A DNA stretch of 64,000 bases from Icerya purchasi (Eukaryota; Arthropoda; Insecta; Hemiptera; Monophlebidae): NCBI GenBank assembly GCA_039619475.1, contig CM077115.1:65106864-65170863 (forward strand), given 5' to 3'. How positions within the stretch are numbered: the stretch's first letter is position 1; each line of letters opens with the position of its first letter. Below the pieces are notes generated by a model, which ran no database searches, was not told the DNA's origin, and saw only the letters and a list, made by a program, of their open reading frames with translations. The position numbers and the translations under genes are program-made. This document shows, piece by piece, positions 34,584-45,550 of this stretch.

Positions 34584-35516
34584 AAATTAGCGTTCGTGCG
34601 GCGTTGCGAAAGGGCCCTCAATTAGATAATCGTCTTATTAGTAATTCACAAGCATTTTGTCATTTGTTTTGTTTATATTTTATATTATAATTGTTAGTAT
34701 AAATTAAATGGAAATAGTAATTTTTTTTTGGTTGAAGACAATTCACAAAAATAGTGTTGTTGTTTAGAAAAACGCTTATCCAGAGTTTAATTTTGACGGG
34801 ATATTTAAAAGTTGGTTTATTTACAGATTTGTAAATTTAAAAAAAAAAAAAGAAATAAAAAACATTAATATTACGTAACTAAGTCAGTTTATTTAACTGG
34901 CCACGTAATAATTGGTGACCATGATGGGATCTTTGTAATTGATTATTTAGGATTTTAAATTAGTAAATTTAGTACATATTTTATTACGTAACTGATCATT
35001 TATTTGACTGGTCACATAATAGTACATATACATATATATTATTATTATTATTATTTTTGTTTTTTTCTTTTCTTTTTTTTTTTTTTTTATGCCGAGGGAT
35101 TAATGTAACTACTACCTCATTTCAATTAGCTCATGTTTATAATTCTTATACACCTATACACATAGAGTGAAAAACAAATGAATTTCTAATGACAAATTTA
35201 AAAAATTCCGAACAAAAGACGTACAATTAAATTAAATTAAAGTAAAAACTCTATATTAAAATCATCAGTCTTAAAAGTAGATGCAGAGTGAAAAATTTTA
35301 TTGATAAGTTTCAAAGCTTACTACACGTAAATAACAATATGTTTAAAATGGACCGGTTTCACAGTATTAAATTTAAACTTATAAATAATGAATATGTCGC
35401 ACCTTATTCGTAGAACTTATTGCCAGAAAATGTTTTATCAGACTTTAGCTTTTTTTACGATGATAATATAAAATAAGCCGATCAAAAGAAAAATTAATAT
35501 ATAAATAACTTTTATC
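34584..35516. other. Unassigned, with a 40-bp direct repeat
   Basis: The word ATTACGTAACTAAGTCAG, then TTTATTTAACTGGCCACGTAATA (34870-34912), recurs as ATTACGTAACTGATCA, then TTTATTTGACTGGTCACATAATA (34983-35022). The first copy is followed by ATTGGTGACC, which resembles the leader after an LTR, but no LTR pair or gag/pol is found. T-rich stretches lie at 35040-35090. Confidence 0.35.
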
Positions 35517-35527
35517 AACACCGTCTA

Positions 35528-36142
35528 CTAGAGTGTTGTGGGTCCCAAGTCACGCGGAAATCCCAGGAAATGAAAGGGTTAACACAGCAGCTCAATCAAC
35601 CATTACAGCTCCCAGTCCGCAAAGCATACTTGGGCCCCCTCAAATATCAGAAGCTGTAAAAATACAAATAATGGAACAGTGGAAACAAGAACACATCTCC
35701 ACCCCATCCCACCTCCAGAATATAAAGAAATCCGTAGAGCCATGGTGGCCCCCCCAGGGGACCTTACGAGTTTATCATCGCGCGCTCAACCGTTTACGCC
35801 TGGGCCACACGCGACTATCCCACGACTACCTGTTGGAAGGCGCTCACCCTCCAACCACGTGCCCTTTCTGTCGCGCACAAGAGCCACCGGCGGTTGAGCA
35901 CATTCTCATAAACTGCCCTGCATTCCAATCCTCCAGAACGAGACACGGATTTGATAACCTCAGCCATGTTCTCTCAAACCCAGAAGCGAACCAAAGTGCA
36001 GTCTTCCAGTTCGTCAGGGACAATGGATTAGGGGAATTCCTGTAACCGGAGACTCTCGGGCCGTAATAGTCTAGATATTATACACGGCCCGGGGTCTAAC
36101 CACGGTTTGAAAATTTTAATAAAAAAAAAAAAAAAAAAAAAA
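35528..36142 (+). mobile_element. RNase H-bearing LINE 3' end with target duplication
   Basis: This insertion is 5'-truncated, with an A-run (about 36119-36142) and an 11-bp duplication AACACCGTCTA at 35517-35527 and 36143-36153. The 3' UTR between the stop (36045) and the tail is short and less AT-rich than its surroundings. That contrast and the perfect duplication suggest a fairly recent arrival. Confidence 0.8.
35533..36045 (+). pseudogene. LINE pol C-terminus: end of RNase H and Cys/His finger
   Basis: The open 170-codon frame starts inside the last RNase H motif (WVPSHAEIPGNERVN, residues 3-17), where the His and the Gly-Asn-Glu sit. The expected Asp after Arg is Asn. Then comes the conserved linker (LNRLRLGHTRLSHDYLL, about residues 84-100) and the closing finger (CPFCRAQ, VEHILINCP, about residues 110-133). 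The frame is intact to the stop but is only the tail of a protein normally over 1000 residues long. No promoter or start is implied. Confidence 0.8.
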
Positions 36143-36153
36143 AACACCGTCTA

Positions 36154-37070
36154 GTTTCGGATATATAAATCTAGTCGCTGATATTAAAATTTAATCGCAA
36201 ACTGTGTTTTGTCCATTTATTTTCTATTCTAATTGTTCCGAAAGATGGAGTGTGAAATATTATTGATAATAATAAATTTGCACTCTTATATTACTTACAT
36301 AGAATTTCTCTCCGTTTTAACCTGATTTTTTTCTACACAACTCGGTAGGAAACTATTTTACTCGTCTTATGCAGGAGAACCCGATTTTCTCGGTATTTCC
36401 GGTATAACGTGCGGTTTTTTCCCTTAATGGTTACACCGTAGTTTGACAACAGCTTTTCTTCCCTCTTAGAAGGGGGGAGGAGCCACGAAATAAACATTTT
36501 GTTTCCCGAACACGACTACCGCGATGCTGTAAATGTGTAAACTTTTATGCAATGCAAAAAAATTTATTATCCATTACGAGGGGCATATTTATCAGTGTCG
36601 TTTAAATCGAGAATTTACTACTAGTTCTTTTCCGAGACTGAAAGGTTCTTTTTCGTTCTCGTGCGTACGTTATACAACAATTGGGCGACGATTCGTTCTT
36701 TCTTACCGTTACTTTTCAAGTTAATTTAAATAGTTTTCTCACATATATGAGACAGTGTAATATTTGTCCAATCCACCGGAAAGTCAAAAAGCACTCATTT
36801 TTGCGAACCGTTTGTTTGAGCGTGATCGACCGAGACGATCGATTGACCATCGTGTCAACTAGTGCCATAGAATAATAAACTGGCCGGCTGATCAAGTGCA
36901 ATGTCTACCGAAGACGAACATTTCAAAAATCTTCTACCGTTTTTTTTTTTTTTTAACATCGCCGCAGGGTAAACGTGATTATTATTATGTGTTGGAGAAT
37001 TTTTTTCATTAAAAACCCGAAAACTCCAACTTGGAAGTTGGAAATTAGTTATGATTGAAAAGAATTTATT
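36154..37070. other. Unassigned DNA
   Basis: No gene or repeat is recognised. The small frames at 36533-36901 are motif-free. A T-run lies near 36939-36954. Confidence 0.4.
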
Positions 37071-37108
37071 GTATAATAATGTTTTTTTTTTTTTTTTTTT
37101 TTTTTTTT

Positions 37109-37335
37109 ATATTATTTTATTGATACAATCTTAATTTATAATTAAATAAGTATCTACTTTAATAAATGTTGCCTTAAACTAAGCCAAATCCGTATGGAAG
37201 CAACAGTCCATTGACCACTGCTCCTAACATATTACATATTTACAATAAATAATAATTACAATCGTACATCTTATATCCTATAATGTATATGTATATATAT
37301 ATACACATATATATATATATATATATTACTAATTA
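37109..37335 (-). other. Jockey 3' UTR
   Basis: This is the non-coding stretch between the ORF2 stop and the poly(A) tract, with a TATATA-rich patch. Confidence 0.6.
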
Positions 37336-40020
37336 CTAAATTAAATCTGATGGATGGCGTCGTTTAAGGCGCCTTACGTCTTCTTTGGTGTTAAGAAGTC
37401 GAATCATTTCTACGTTAACATGTCGATGAATCCGTTTTCCATGTTTAATGGCCATTTGCTTAATAACATCATTGACTGATGTTATATGTAGGTCCCTATG
37501 GATATCATCATTACGAGAATAGCGATATGCATCGACTATTGTTCGCAAAATGATGCTCTGCCTCGCCTGAATTTTTGCACGATTTGAATTACTGGTACAA
37601 CCCCAGAGCTGTATTCCGTATGTCCATATCGGCATAATGATCTGCCGATACAGAATGCATTTATATCGAACATCCAGTGGCGATCTCCCACCTATCAACC
37701 ACTGTAATTGTTTCGCTGTGTGCTTAATTTGTTGGCACTTCATTTTAACGTGCACATTCCACGTAAGACGCCTGTCCAAGTGCATACCTAAATACTTGGC
37801 AGAATTTACCTGTGGTACAGGTTTATTCCCCAAATATACTTGATAATTTGTCTTTGTTTGGCGGTATGTGAACATAACATATGCTGATTTCTCTTCATTC
37901 AGTTTGACTTTCCAGTCCGTCGCCCACTTCTGTACATTATCCAAAGAATTTTGTAAATTGTTTGTAGCCTCGAGGTGGCTGCTGCTAACGGCTAAAATAG
38001 CAGTATCGTCGGCAAACATAGCTGTCGTTGTACTGTTGTCGGTCGGTAGGTCTTGGCTATATAGAAGATACAACATAGGTCCTAAGACACTACCTTGTGG
38101 AACTCCAGCCGTAATATTATAAAAGTTCGACGTAGAACTTTCATACGCTACTCTGAACTGACGATTAGCCAAGTACGATTCTAACAATCTACACAGGTTT
38201 CCAGGTAATATTTTGCTCAGCTTAAAGACAAGGCCTTCATGCCACACTTTGTCGAAGGCTTGCGCAATATCCAAAAAAACTGTCGGACAGTATTTCTTGT
38301 CTTCAAACGCTTTATTTATGACAGACGTAACTCTATGAACCTGGTCAATTGTCGAATGATGTTGTCGAAATCCAAACTGATGAATCGGCAGATCTTCTCC
38401 AATCAGCGGTAACAATCTCTTCAACAGTAATTTTTCAAATAACTTGGATATCACCGGTAAAAGTGATATAGGTCTATACGATGTTACTTCAGAATCTGGC
38501 TTATTCGGTTTCTTAAGCATTATAATTTGCGCTGTTTTGAAGCAAGACGGAATGTGTTCGAGATGAATACATGCATTAAAGAGGTAGGTCAACATGACAA
38601 TACCTTTTTTTGATAATTCTTTTAAAACTTCTGGGGATATTTCATCGATTCCGGGAGTTTTCTTTGAATTGATATTTTTATCGATTTCTCTGGCTATCTC
38701 ATACGGTGTAAATGTAGTTAATCGTTTGTTTTCGTTATATGTGATGGTGATGTCCACATCAGAGTCAATATCATGAGGCTGGAACACGTGCGTCAAGTAA
38801 TGTGCAAATAGTTCCGCTTTTTCGTTATCTTGTCTCGCCCAATTTCCAACTTCATCTCGGAGTGGAGGAACATGCTTGACAGGACGTTTAATTCGACGGG
38901 TCGCTTTCCAGAGAGAATAATCTTTATCAGCAAATGGACTCAGTCCCTCTAAGTAATTTGCGAACGTTTTGTTTTTTATATTTTTTATCAGCATATTGAG
39001 CTGCCGACTGATTCGATTAAATGTGTTCTTATCTTGTGGATCACGCGAGTTGTGCCATTTGCGTCTTGCTGTTCTCCTTTCTGAAATTTTACGACGTACT
39101 TCTAAAGGAAGTGTGATTTCCTGTGCAGTATTAACCACTGGTTCCGGAGTAGAAACTTTTGCTGCTTCGCGAATTGCTTCTATGAAACATGCAAATTGTT
39201 CCTCCAGTTCACTGTTTGTTTTTAGACGTATCTTTAGATTTATTCGTCGATCCAATTCTTCTCGAAATGTGTCCCAGTTTGTATGTTTATTTGTCAGAAA
39301 ATGTTTTTTATTTTTCCTTATTACAGTTGTACTAATGGTTAATAGAACGGGAGTATGATCAGATGTGAGATCAATAATACCTTCTGCTTCTACATAACTA
39401 TTGGCAATGCCCCTTGTTATGAAAAAATCGATGAGGTCGGGTTTTTTGCGCCTATCAGTAGGCCAATATGTAGGTCTTCCTGAGCTGGCTATATTACATT
39501 GCAAACTTCTTATTGCCCTTAGTAATTCCTTTCCCTTGACGTGAGCAGAACTTCCTTTATTGCTTGAAACGCGACGTGATCCCCATGCTTCATTTTTTGC
39601 ATTCATATCACCACCGATGATGTATCTATTGCCGAAATATTTCAAAAGGTTGATGTATTGATCATACTTCAGGTTATGTTTGGGCGGAAAGTAAACAGCT
39701 ACCACATTAGTTATCGTACTATTCTGCCAAACTGCGACTGTAGTTGCTTGTGCGAATTCTTCGCAAAAGTCGGCCTGTTTGTAGTGTTTAATGTTATTTT
39801 TGATAATAACGGCTGCACCTCCATGCGCACCTCCATCTGGGTGTGGCGTATGGTAAATTGTGTACCCTTGAATTCTAGGGTAGTTCCTGTCGGTGAAATG
39901 TGTCTCTGATATTAGTGCTATATCTATTTTACTGTCGTGCAGAAATGTTTCTAATTCTGCTAAGCGTTCCATGAGTCCATTTGCATTCCATGTTATTATA
40001 CGCAAAGATGATTCAGTCAT
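37336..40020 (-). CDS. Jockey-type ORF2: endonuclease-reverse transcriptase, intact
   Basis: This is an 894-residue protein that nicks target DNA and primes reverse transcription on the nick. The endonuclease domain (about 1-235) shows WNANGL 11-16, ISETHF 37-42, GGDMNAKNEAWG 136-147 and SDHTPV 220-225. The RT domain (about 440-760) shows SYRPISLL 514-521, QFGFR 548-552, VFLDIAQAFDKVW 581-593, GVPQGSVLGP 639-648, FADDTAIL 669-676 with the catalytic Asp pair, and KYLGMHLD 742-749. The thumb and LWG 805-807 follow. There is no RNase H, as expected for Jockey. The length is near the family norm. The start ATG overlaps the ORF1 stop by 8 bases (ATGACTGA), which suggests coupled re-initiation. With ORF1 and the promoter region truncated, self-mobility is unlikely. 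Confidence 0.9.
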   Translation of the reverse strand: MTESSLRIITWNANGLMERLAELETFLHDSKIDIALISETHFTDRNYPRIQGYTIYHTPHPDGGAHGGAAVIIKNNIKHYKQADFCEEFAQATTVAVWQNSTITNVVAVYFPPKHNLKYDQYINLLKYFGNRYIIGGDMNAKNEAWGSRRVSSNKGSSAHVKGKELLRAIRSLQCNIASSGRPTYWPTDRRKKPDLIDFFITRGIANSYVEAEGIIDLTSDHTPVLLTISTTVIRKNKKHFLTNKHTNWDTFREELDRRINLKIRLKTNSELEEQFACFIEAIREAAKVSTPEPVVNTAQEITLPLEVRRKISERRTARRKWHNSRDPQDKNTFNRISRQLNMLIKNIKNKTFANYLEGLSPFADKDYSLWKATRRIKRPVKHVPPLRDEVGNWARQDNEKAELFAHYLTHVFQPHDIDSDVDITITYNENKRLTTFTPYEIAREIDKNINSKKTPGIDEISPEVLKELSKKGIVMLTYLFNACIHLEHIPSCFKTAQIIMLKKPNKPDSEVTSYRPISLLPVISKLFEKLLLKRLLPLIGEDLPIHQFGFRQHHSTIDQVHRVTSVINKAFEDKKYCPTVFLDIAQAFDKVWHEGLVFKLSKILPGNLCRLLESYLANRQFRVAYESSTSNFYNITAGVPQGSVLGPMLYLLYSQDLPTDNSTTTAMFADDTAILAVSSSHLEATNNLQNSLDNVQKWATDWKVKLNEEKSAYVMFTYRQTKTNYQVYLGNKPVPQVNSAKYLGMHLDRRLTWNVHVKMKCQQIKHTAKQLQWLIGGRSPLDVRYKCILYRQIIMPIWTYGIQLWGCTSNSNRAKIQARQSIILRTIVDAYRYSRNDDIHRDLHITSVNDVIKQMAIKHGKRIHRHVNVEMIRLLNTKEDVRRLKRRHPSDLI

Positions 40021-40652
40021 TGCGCTTATTACGACGGGAACGTCGTTTATTGTGCGACACTGTCAATGCAGACTGTTTATGTTCAAGTGCACTAAGTCTG
40101 TGAGAAATAGATTGAACTTCTTTGGTTAAATTTGCAAGCGCTTGCATAATTTCATCATATGGCACTGCGGAAGGAGATGCTTGAATTACAGGAGGACATC
40201 CTTGACTTGAGATATTCCGATGTTCAGTCTTCCCCTGTGTCAATTTTGTAGTTGTACTTGTCGACTGTACACTTTGCCGTGTTGGTTTGCTTCCAGCTAT
40301 AGAAGCATAAGATATTTGCGGTTGCACGAATTTTACAGACTTTTTTTTCTGTTGTTGGATACGTTGTACCGCTGACGTTTTCGGTTTTTTCAATATCCTA
40401 TCTATTTCACGGTAAGTAGGACATCCTAGGTAATTTGCACTATGATTGGCACCACAGTTAGCGCATTTAAATTTTTTAGGATCTTTCAGTTTGCATGTGG
40501 AAGACTCATGTTCTCCTGCGCATTTGAAACACTTAACTGGCCTGTTACAGTTGCGTTTTGTATGATTCCATTTCTGGCACCGTTTGCACTGCGGTATTTG
40601 GTTATCCTTGTGTGATGCTTCTACTTTTACTTTACTATAAGCGATACGTGTA
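40013..40652 (-). pseudogene. Jockey-type ORF1 (gag-like), N-terminus missing
   Basis: This is the RNA-binding ORF1 protein, open from the 5' truncation point to its stop. Near the start of the retained part come three CCHC-type knuckles: CKRCQKWNHTKRNC, CFKCAGEHESSTC and CANCGANHSANYLGC (about 40590-40420). A Ser/Thr/Gln-rich stretch follows, then a Leu/Ile heptad-like segment (IMQALANLTKEVQSIS) and a basic tail (RRSRRNKRND). Methionine at 40393 is an internal residue, not the natural start. The retained frame has no stops. About the first half of a typical ORF1 is absent because the insertion is truncated at 40652. Confidence 0.82.
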
Positions 40653-40663
40653 GTATAATAATG

Positions 40664-42479
40664 TGCGTGCTTGTTTTTGCTTAAACGTCGCGGATCATGT
40701 CTTATTTATATGTATATTCATTAATTTACTTATGTGGTAAGACTCGTGTCGGTACACATATTAACAACTATGTCACGAGTGCAATGTTATTGTTTATGCA
40801 AATAAATCTAAAATAAATCTTTCTTTGTTTTTGATCCACTGTTTTTTGTTTTTTTTTTGCTAACCTCACCGTCCTTGGTATAATCAGTGTTTCGAGGGTT
40901 TTATGGGGGAGCGTTAATAACACGTTATTAACGCTGTAATTTCGGCGAATTCGACACACCAGCTTGGAACGATTTCAGTTCATTTGTTTTTATATATTAT
41001 CCGGAGGAACCGTAAGAAATTATCTGATTATTATTCCCAGCTGCGACTTGGTTTTTCGTAAAATAAATCTGTCTTCGAGTCCTAAACGATCCGAGTCACA
41101 GATCACTTTAATTGATCTCCGAAGTCGCAGCCTGGCCGGTTGAAGATTTTTATTCGCTATATATCCGCCTTCGTCGACAAACGTCGGAAAAGAACCGGCA
41201 AACAATGAGAAAAAGTTTAGCGGAAAAAAATGAACACAAGAAAAAAGAACGAGCTTGAAAAAGGACGAAATTAAAAGAAAAAGAAAAGAAGTAAAGAAAG
41301 AGCTATTGCGAGATAATAAATTTTCTTTCACGTTCAGCTAAAGAGACAAATGCTAGCCCGCGTGTGAAGAGCACTGGTCCGACAGGAGAGAATTACGTTC
41401 ATTTGCGTGCAAATTGTGTGGCGGACACGGTTATTCAAACTATCAAGTCGGAAAATTAAAATTCGAATTTATTTGCCCGACGATAATTATTTTAAATTGT
41501 CTCCGAGAAGTTATCGCTCTGGATTATTATTCTACATTGCTGTGTTTTTGTTTACTGCTACACAAATTCCGTGCCGTTTTTATCCTTAGTATTTGTAAAT
41601 TATGAGATTCAATTAACTATGTCACAAGTTAATTCTGCGCTTTATCGTCATTTTCGAAATATAGGTTTCAAAAAATTCTAGGTGATTTTTTATTAAGTAT
41701 CGTCGCCATCTTTTTTGAGGCAAGGTGTGACGAATTTTTGACTTTATTTTTCAAAATTCCTCGATAATCTTTCGTTTGACGCACAGCTACGGAAACAATG
41801 TACGAGATAATGGAAAAAGAGTTATTACCGACGCCCGGGTTTTGTTTTATAAGCAGAAGTAGCGTTGAGAATGAATTTCGCATTATACTTTCTTCAGAAA
41901 GTGCGAAACGAACTATTTATTCGGGAGATACCTGTCCCAGATATTATTCAAATTGTGTTTTCGAGTGTGTTGGCATTCCCAAAATAACCTTTACGTAAAC
42001 ACCAACTTTGTCTGAGATCCCTGCTGAATTAATCGCGGTACAACTCATATGCCATTAAAAAGACAGCATTATTAAAGGGTCGCTTACACGAAGTTGTCTG
42101 TAACTTTGGAAATTCGTTGATGACTCTCCCAATATATACATATATGTCTAGTTAAATATAGCGCGAATGGAAACGCCACGGAGCGGGGAAAACACGTCTC
42201 TCCTTTGCGCAGAATAAAACCTTTTTATGTTATAAAAGTACGTTTTTAAATTAATATTAATATTGAAACTGACAATTTTCGACATATCAGTATAAATATT
42301 AGTGTAAGCAACGTGAAGCGGAAAATTTATTAATTCACAAAATATGTTATAAAAATTTAAAAAATTTAAAAAACCGACATGTTTCGGAATCACTATGAAT
42401 TAAATTAACGTTAAATGATATAATGTACATAAAAAAAAAATAAAATAAAAACAATCGATCACATTCAATAATATATTCA
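40664..42479. other. Unassigned DNA
   Basis: No gene is supported. The frames at 41020-41331 (minus), 41407-41605 and 41668-41998 lack motifs. The sequence is of moderate AT content. Confidence 0.4.
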
Positions 42480-42490
42480 ATATAATATTA

Positions 42491-42771
42491 TATATGCAAG
42501 TTCCATACCCTTGACTGGGCGTCGGGAATTGTGAAGTTAAGGTCCACAGTGTACTAAGCCTAATGGATCTGATGAGAATACTAGGGCCAGTGTTCCTTTC
42601 CACTCTTTTGGATTATCCGCCTTTACTTTGCCAGATTTTTCTGGTACTCAATTATTTCAGGCTGGGTAAACCTGCGAGCGATACGGATCCGGAACGAGAC
42701 AAGTTTCGATAACCTATGACACCGCTGATTTGGTAGCCAAGCACCTTAACCACTAGGCTACCGCGTTGCCG
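42491..42771 (-). mobile_element. tRNA-derived SINE with 11-bp target duplication
   Basis: On the minus strand the element starts GGCAACGCGGTAGCCTAGTGG. It has an A-box-like TAGCCTAGTGG (42760-42750) and, about 35 bp on, a B-box-like GGTTATCGAAAC (42714-42703), the spacing of an internal RNA polymerase III promoter. A tRNA-unrelated body of about 200 bp follows. The duplication ATATAATATTA is at 42480-42490 and 42772-42782. The 3' end is not a plain poly(A). The partner LINE is unknown. Confidence 0.75.
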
Positions 42772-42782
42772 ATATAATATTA

Positions 42783-43430
42783 CGAAGGTTAATTTTATAG
42801 ATTTAAAATAGTAATAGTTCAAGGCTAGATGACTGTTAATCGTATTATTCTTTAATATACGTCACTTCCGCATACTTCGATAAATGTTTATTACGTTATT
42901 TTAAAATCTATAAATGTCACTGTTAAAATTTATGTTTATTTATAATCGTATATGATATTTATATGCCCATGTCTAATTGCTGCTATGTATTCATTATATC
43001 GTATGCAGAAGGGGTTCTGCACGTTTGTTAGATGTATTATTATTACACGTGCTACATTTGATTTTATACACACCGGATATTTATTTGTTTTTATTAATAT
43101 TTATTAAATCATTGTATTAATTATTTTTTTGTTTCGTACAATATTTTAATGTATTATTTCAAAAATGGGTTATTTTAAAATTTACAATGACGTTATTTTC
43201 TCCCATTTTCTTCCCTTACACTTTTTTTTTTTTTTTGCATTTTTCTGTTTTCGTTTTTGTCTAGATTCCTGTCATCGCGCGAAAAACGAAATAATGTTTT
43301 TAACGTGCTGAATCCATATAGTTTCCTGATGGCAATATCATCCGTTGTAATACATTTGCCTAGGCAACTTGGGACAGACATATTTCGTGGTATTTATCAT
43401 TCCAGTTTTAATAAAAAATTAAAGATATTG
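42783..43430. other. Unassigned AT-rich DNA
   Basis: Nothing is recognised. A T-run lies at about 43220-43236. Confidence 0.4.
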
Positions 43431-43434
43431 GATC

Positions 43435-43783
43435 GATAATGGAACACACGTTCGAAATAAACAGAAACTTTCGGTCACCCAGATGTAGAGGTTCATTCGA
43501 ACGACGAAATCGTCTGTGAGATCCTGACCATATCTTCTTTGAATGTCCATCCTTAGTTAATGTAATCTACTTCTTTGTACTCCGATCTGTTATCACTCAA
43601 ACTCCCTATTCCTTATTGTGCTTCGTATATCTTATCGTTTCCGTCGATCTCCGTTGTTGCTATCTTCAGTTCTTTTATCTTATCAATATTTGACACCGAC
43701 TCTACATTTAACTGATCCTTTGTTTCTAGGCGAAGATCCGTTGTTGACGTCCCTAAAAGGGGGTTTAAAAAAAAAAAAAAAAT
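43435..43783 (+). mobile_element. Short LINE 3' end (HxFFxCP family) with poly(A)
   Basis: The frame at about 43469-43560 reads SPRCRGSFERRNRL, a stop, then DPDHIFFECPSLVN, the Cys/His finger that ends RNase H-bearing LINE proteins. It is followed by a hydrophobic tail, a 3' UTR and an A-run at 43768-43783. It is 5'-truncated, with no RT. It matches the copies at 7.6 and 63.6 kb. Confidence 0.65.
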
Positions 43784-43969
43784 AGAAGAACTTTTTCATT
43801 TTCTCAAAAAGTTCCTCTCATTTACGGTGACTGGAATGGATACAGAACAACACAGCGCATAGATTAATTCCCATTAAGGATTGAAAATATATATTACGCC
43901 ATGAAGGAATAGCAAGCTTTTAGACGTAGTTAAAAATAAAAATAGGTTACGTTTATTAGATTTATACAT

Positions 43970-44870
43970 ATATTAATTACAACGTAATTCTTAGGCCGGC
44001 CGCCATTGCATAAAATGTCTCAATTTTATGTAACGTTTGTAATATTTTCATTTTTATCGACTTCCAAAAAGAAGAAAGTTATATTCGTTGGTCGCATATG
44101 TTTTGGTTTTTTTTTACGTTTGTTCGCGCATAATTCATATTTATATAGACAGTACCATTCAACTTTGGTACACCATGTGAGTTATGGTGAAGGTGAACAT
44201 AAATTGAGTATTCGTCAAAAAACAAGTGGGCCCCCCTTTGGGTAATTTTTGTTTCTTGTTATTTTTTATTAGTATAACAGAGGAGGCGGTTGACTTGAAA
44301 TGCTATCAAACGTCTCAAACTTTTCTACATCCGTCGTTTTCGAACAACTAAAAGGCGCATCATCACGTATAAATGTGGCAAATTCTTCGCTAAAGCACAA
44401 TTCGTCGCCCCCCGTTTTCGCTTCCATAATTCACGTTCACGTTCGGTGGCGGTTTTCGGTTTTGGGAACATAATGAATACACTTCTTATTATTGTGCAGG
44501 TTGATGAATAAGAAGTCGTGGATAGGGAGAATGTAAAGACTACATTGCTAATTTAATAATACCACATGGAAACGCCAAAAAAGGTATTACTTATATATGT
44601 TGCAGTATGTTAAGTTGTTTCGGTAGTTTAATAAAATTTATGGTATAAATTATTGGTTGAATTTTTCTTTATTATATGAAATTAGGATATTGTTTCGTTA
44701 TAAAACCAAATGGAGATTGGCCTAAGAATTACGTTGTAAATTTTAATCATTTTATACAAAGTACAGAAGAGAAAGAGACGGAAATGTAAGCAAGAGGAGT
44801 CAGAGGCCCTTTGCGAGGCCAAAATGGCCGAGTTTATGTAAGTGTATATATATATATATATATATCTTAT
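43970..44870. repeat. Nested-palindrome repeat family, copy 1
   Basis: ATTACAACGTAATTCTTAGGC (43977-43997) faces its complement GCCTAAGAATTACGTTGTAA (44719-44739). Inside the left end is TCTCAATTTTATGTAACGTTTG. After the right end come CATTTTATACAAAGTACAGAAGAG and a GTAAGCAAGAGGAGTCAG to CCAAAATGGCCGAGTTTAT segment, then TA repeats. The same modules recur at 48.6-49.6 kb. Confidence 0.6.
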
Positions 44871-45540
44871 AAAGCTACAAGAAAAACATTGATACAGCCT
44901 GTTGTATAGTAGCTAGAGAGTTAATTTTTTTTTCAGTGACATATTTTAATCGTGATATCGTAAGAAAATTATAAAACCTTCAAAATTTTAAAACTAAATA
45001 GTCCAAATTTTGGAAAATGTAAAAATTAAGTTTTAAGAAAATAATTTTAAAAAAATTCCGCAGCCGGTTCTATATGAGTTATGGTATTGCTTTTCTTTTT
45101 AACCTGCACACTAAGGTCTTTATAATACAGGAAAAATATAATATTCGAAAAAATTTGATATTTAAGAACCAAAATCTGGGAAAATACGCGCTTAAAGCGG
45201 TAAGACCGAAATCTAAAAAAAAAAAAGAAAAATCCACAGCTCTTTCCGTGGTATTTGAAAAGTCAGTCTTTTTTTTTAATGATGTATTCCAATCGCTAGA
45301 ATATAGGAAAAATACGAGACTCCCAAAATTGTATAATTAAAGGGCTCAAATTTTGAAAAATAATTTAAGCGTACAAATTCTGAAAGGTGAACAGAGACTT
45401 AATATATTATTGCTTAGATTATAATGAAAAAATCAAAATTTCATCATGGCATTTAAAAAAAAAATATCGTTAATATCGTACTTAAAAAAGGATTAAATGT
45501 AACATGTTCCTCTCACATATATTCGTTCGTTCGAACTTTA
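44871..45540. other. Unassigned AT-rich DNA
   Basis: There are open frames (45074-45340) but no motif. Repeated words such as AAAATTTTGAAAA suggest low-complexity drift. Confidence 0.35.
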
Positions 45541-45550
45541 AATAGTCGAG

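Larger units (their letters stand above)
37082..40652 (-). mobile_element. Jockey-type LINE, 5'-truncated in ORF1, ORF2 intact
   Basis: On the minus strand it runs from within ORF1 (40652) through ORF2 to a poly(A) tail (T-run 37082-37108 on the + strand). An 11-bp duplication GTATAATAATG lies at 37071-37081 and 40653-40663, placing both boundaries exactly. The 3' UTR (37335-37109) is AT-rich with a TA microsatellite at about 37290-37325. ORF2 has no stop or shift, so the insertion looks young. Confidence 0.88.

Noticed and set aside
37637..40129. Several + strand frames of 60-130 codons
   Set aside because: All are antisense to the intact Jockey ORF2/ORF1 frames on the minus strand.
42703..42770. 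A functional tRNA gene
   Set aside because: A- and B-box-like words exist, but the B box is degenerate and the sequence does not continue into a complete cloverleaf; the flanking duplication shows a SINE.
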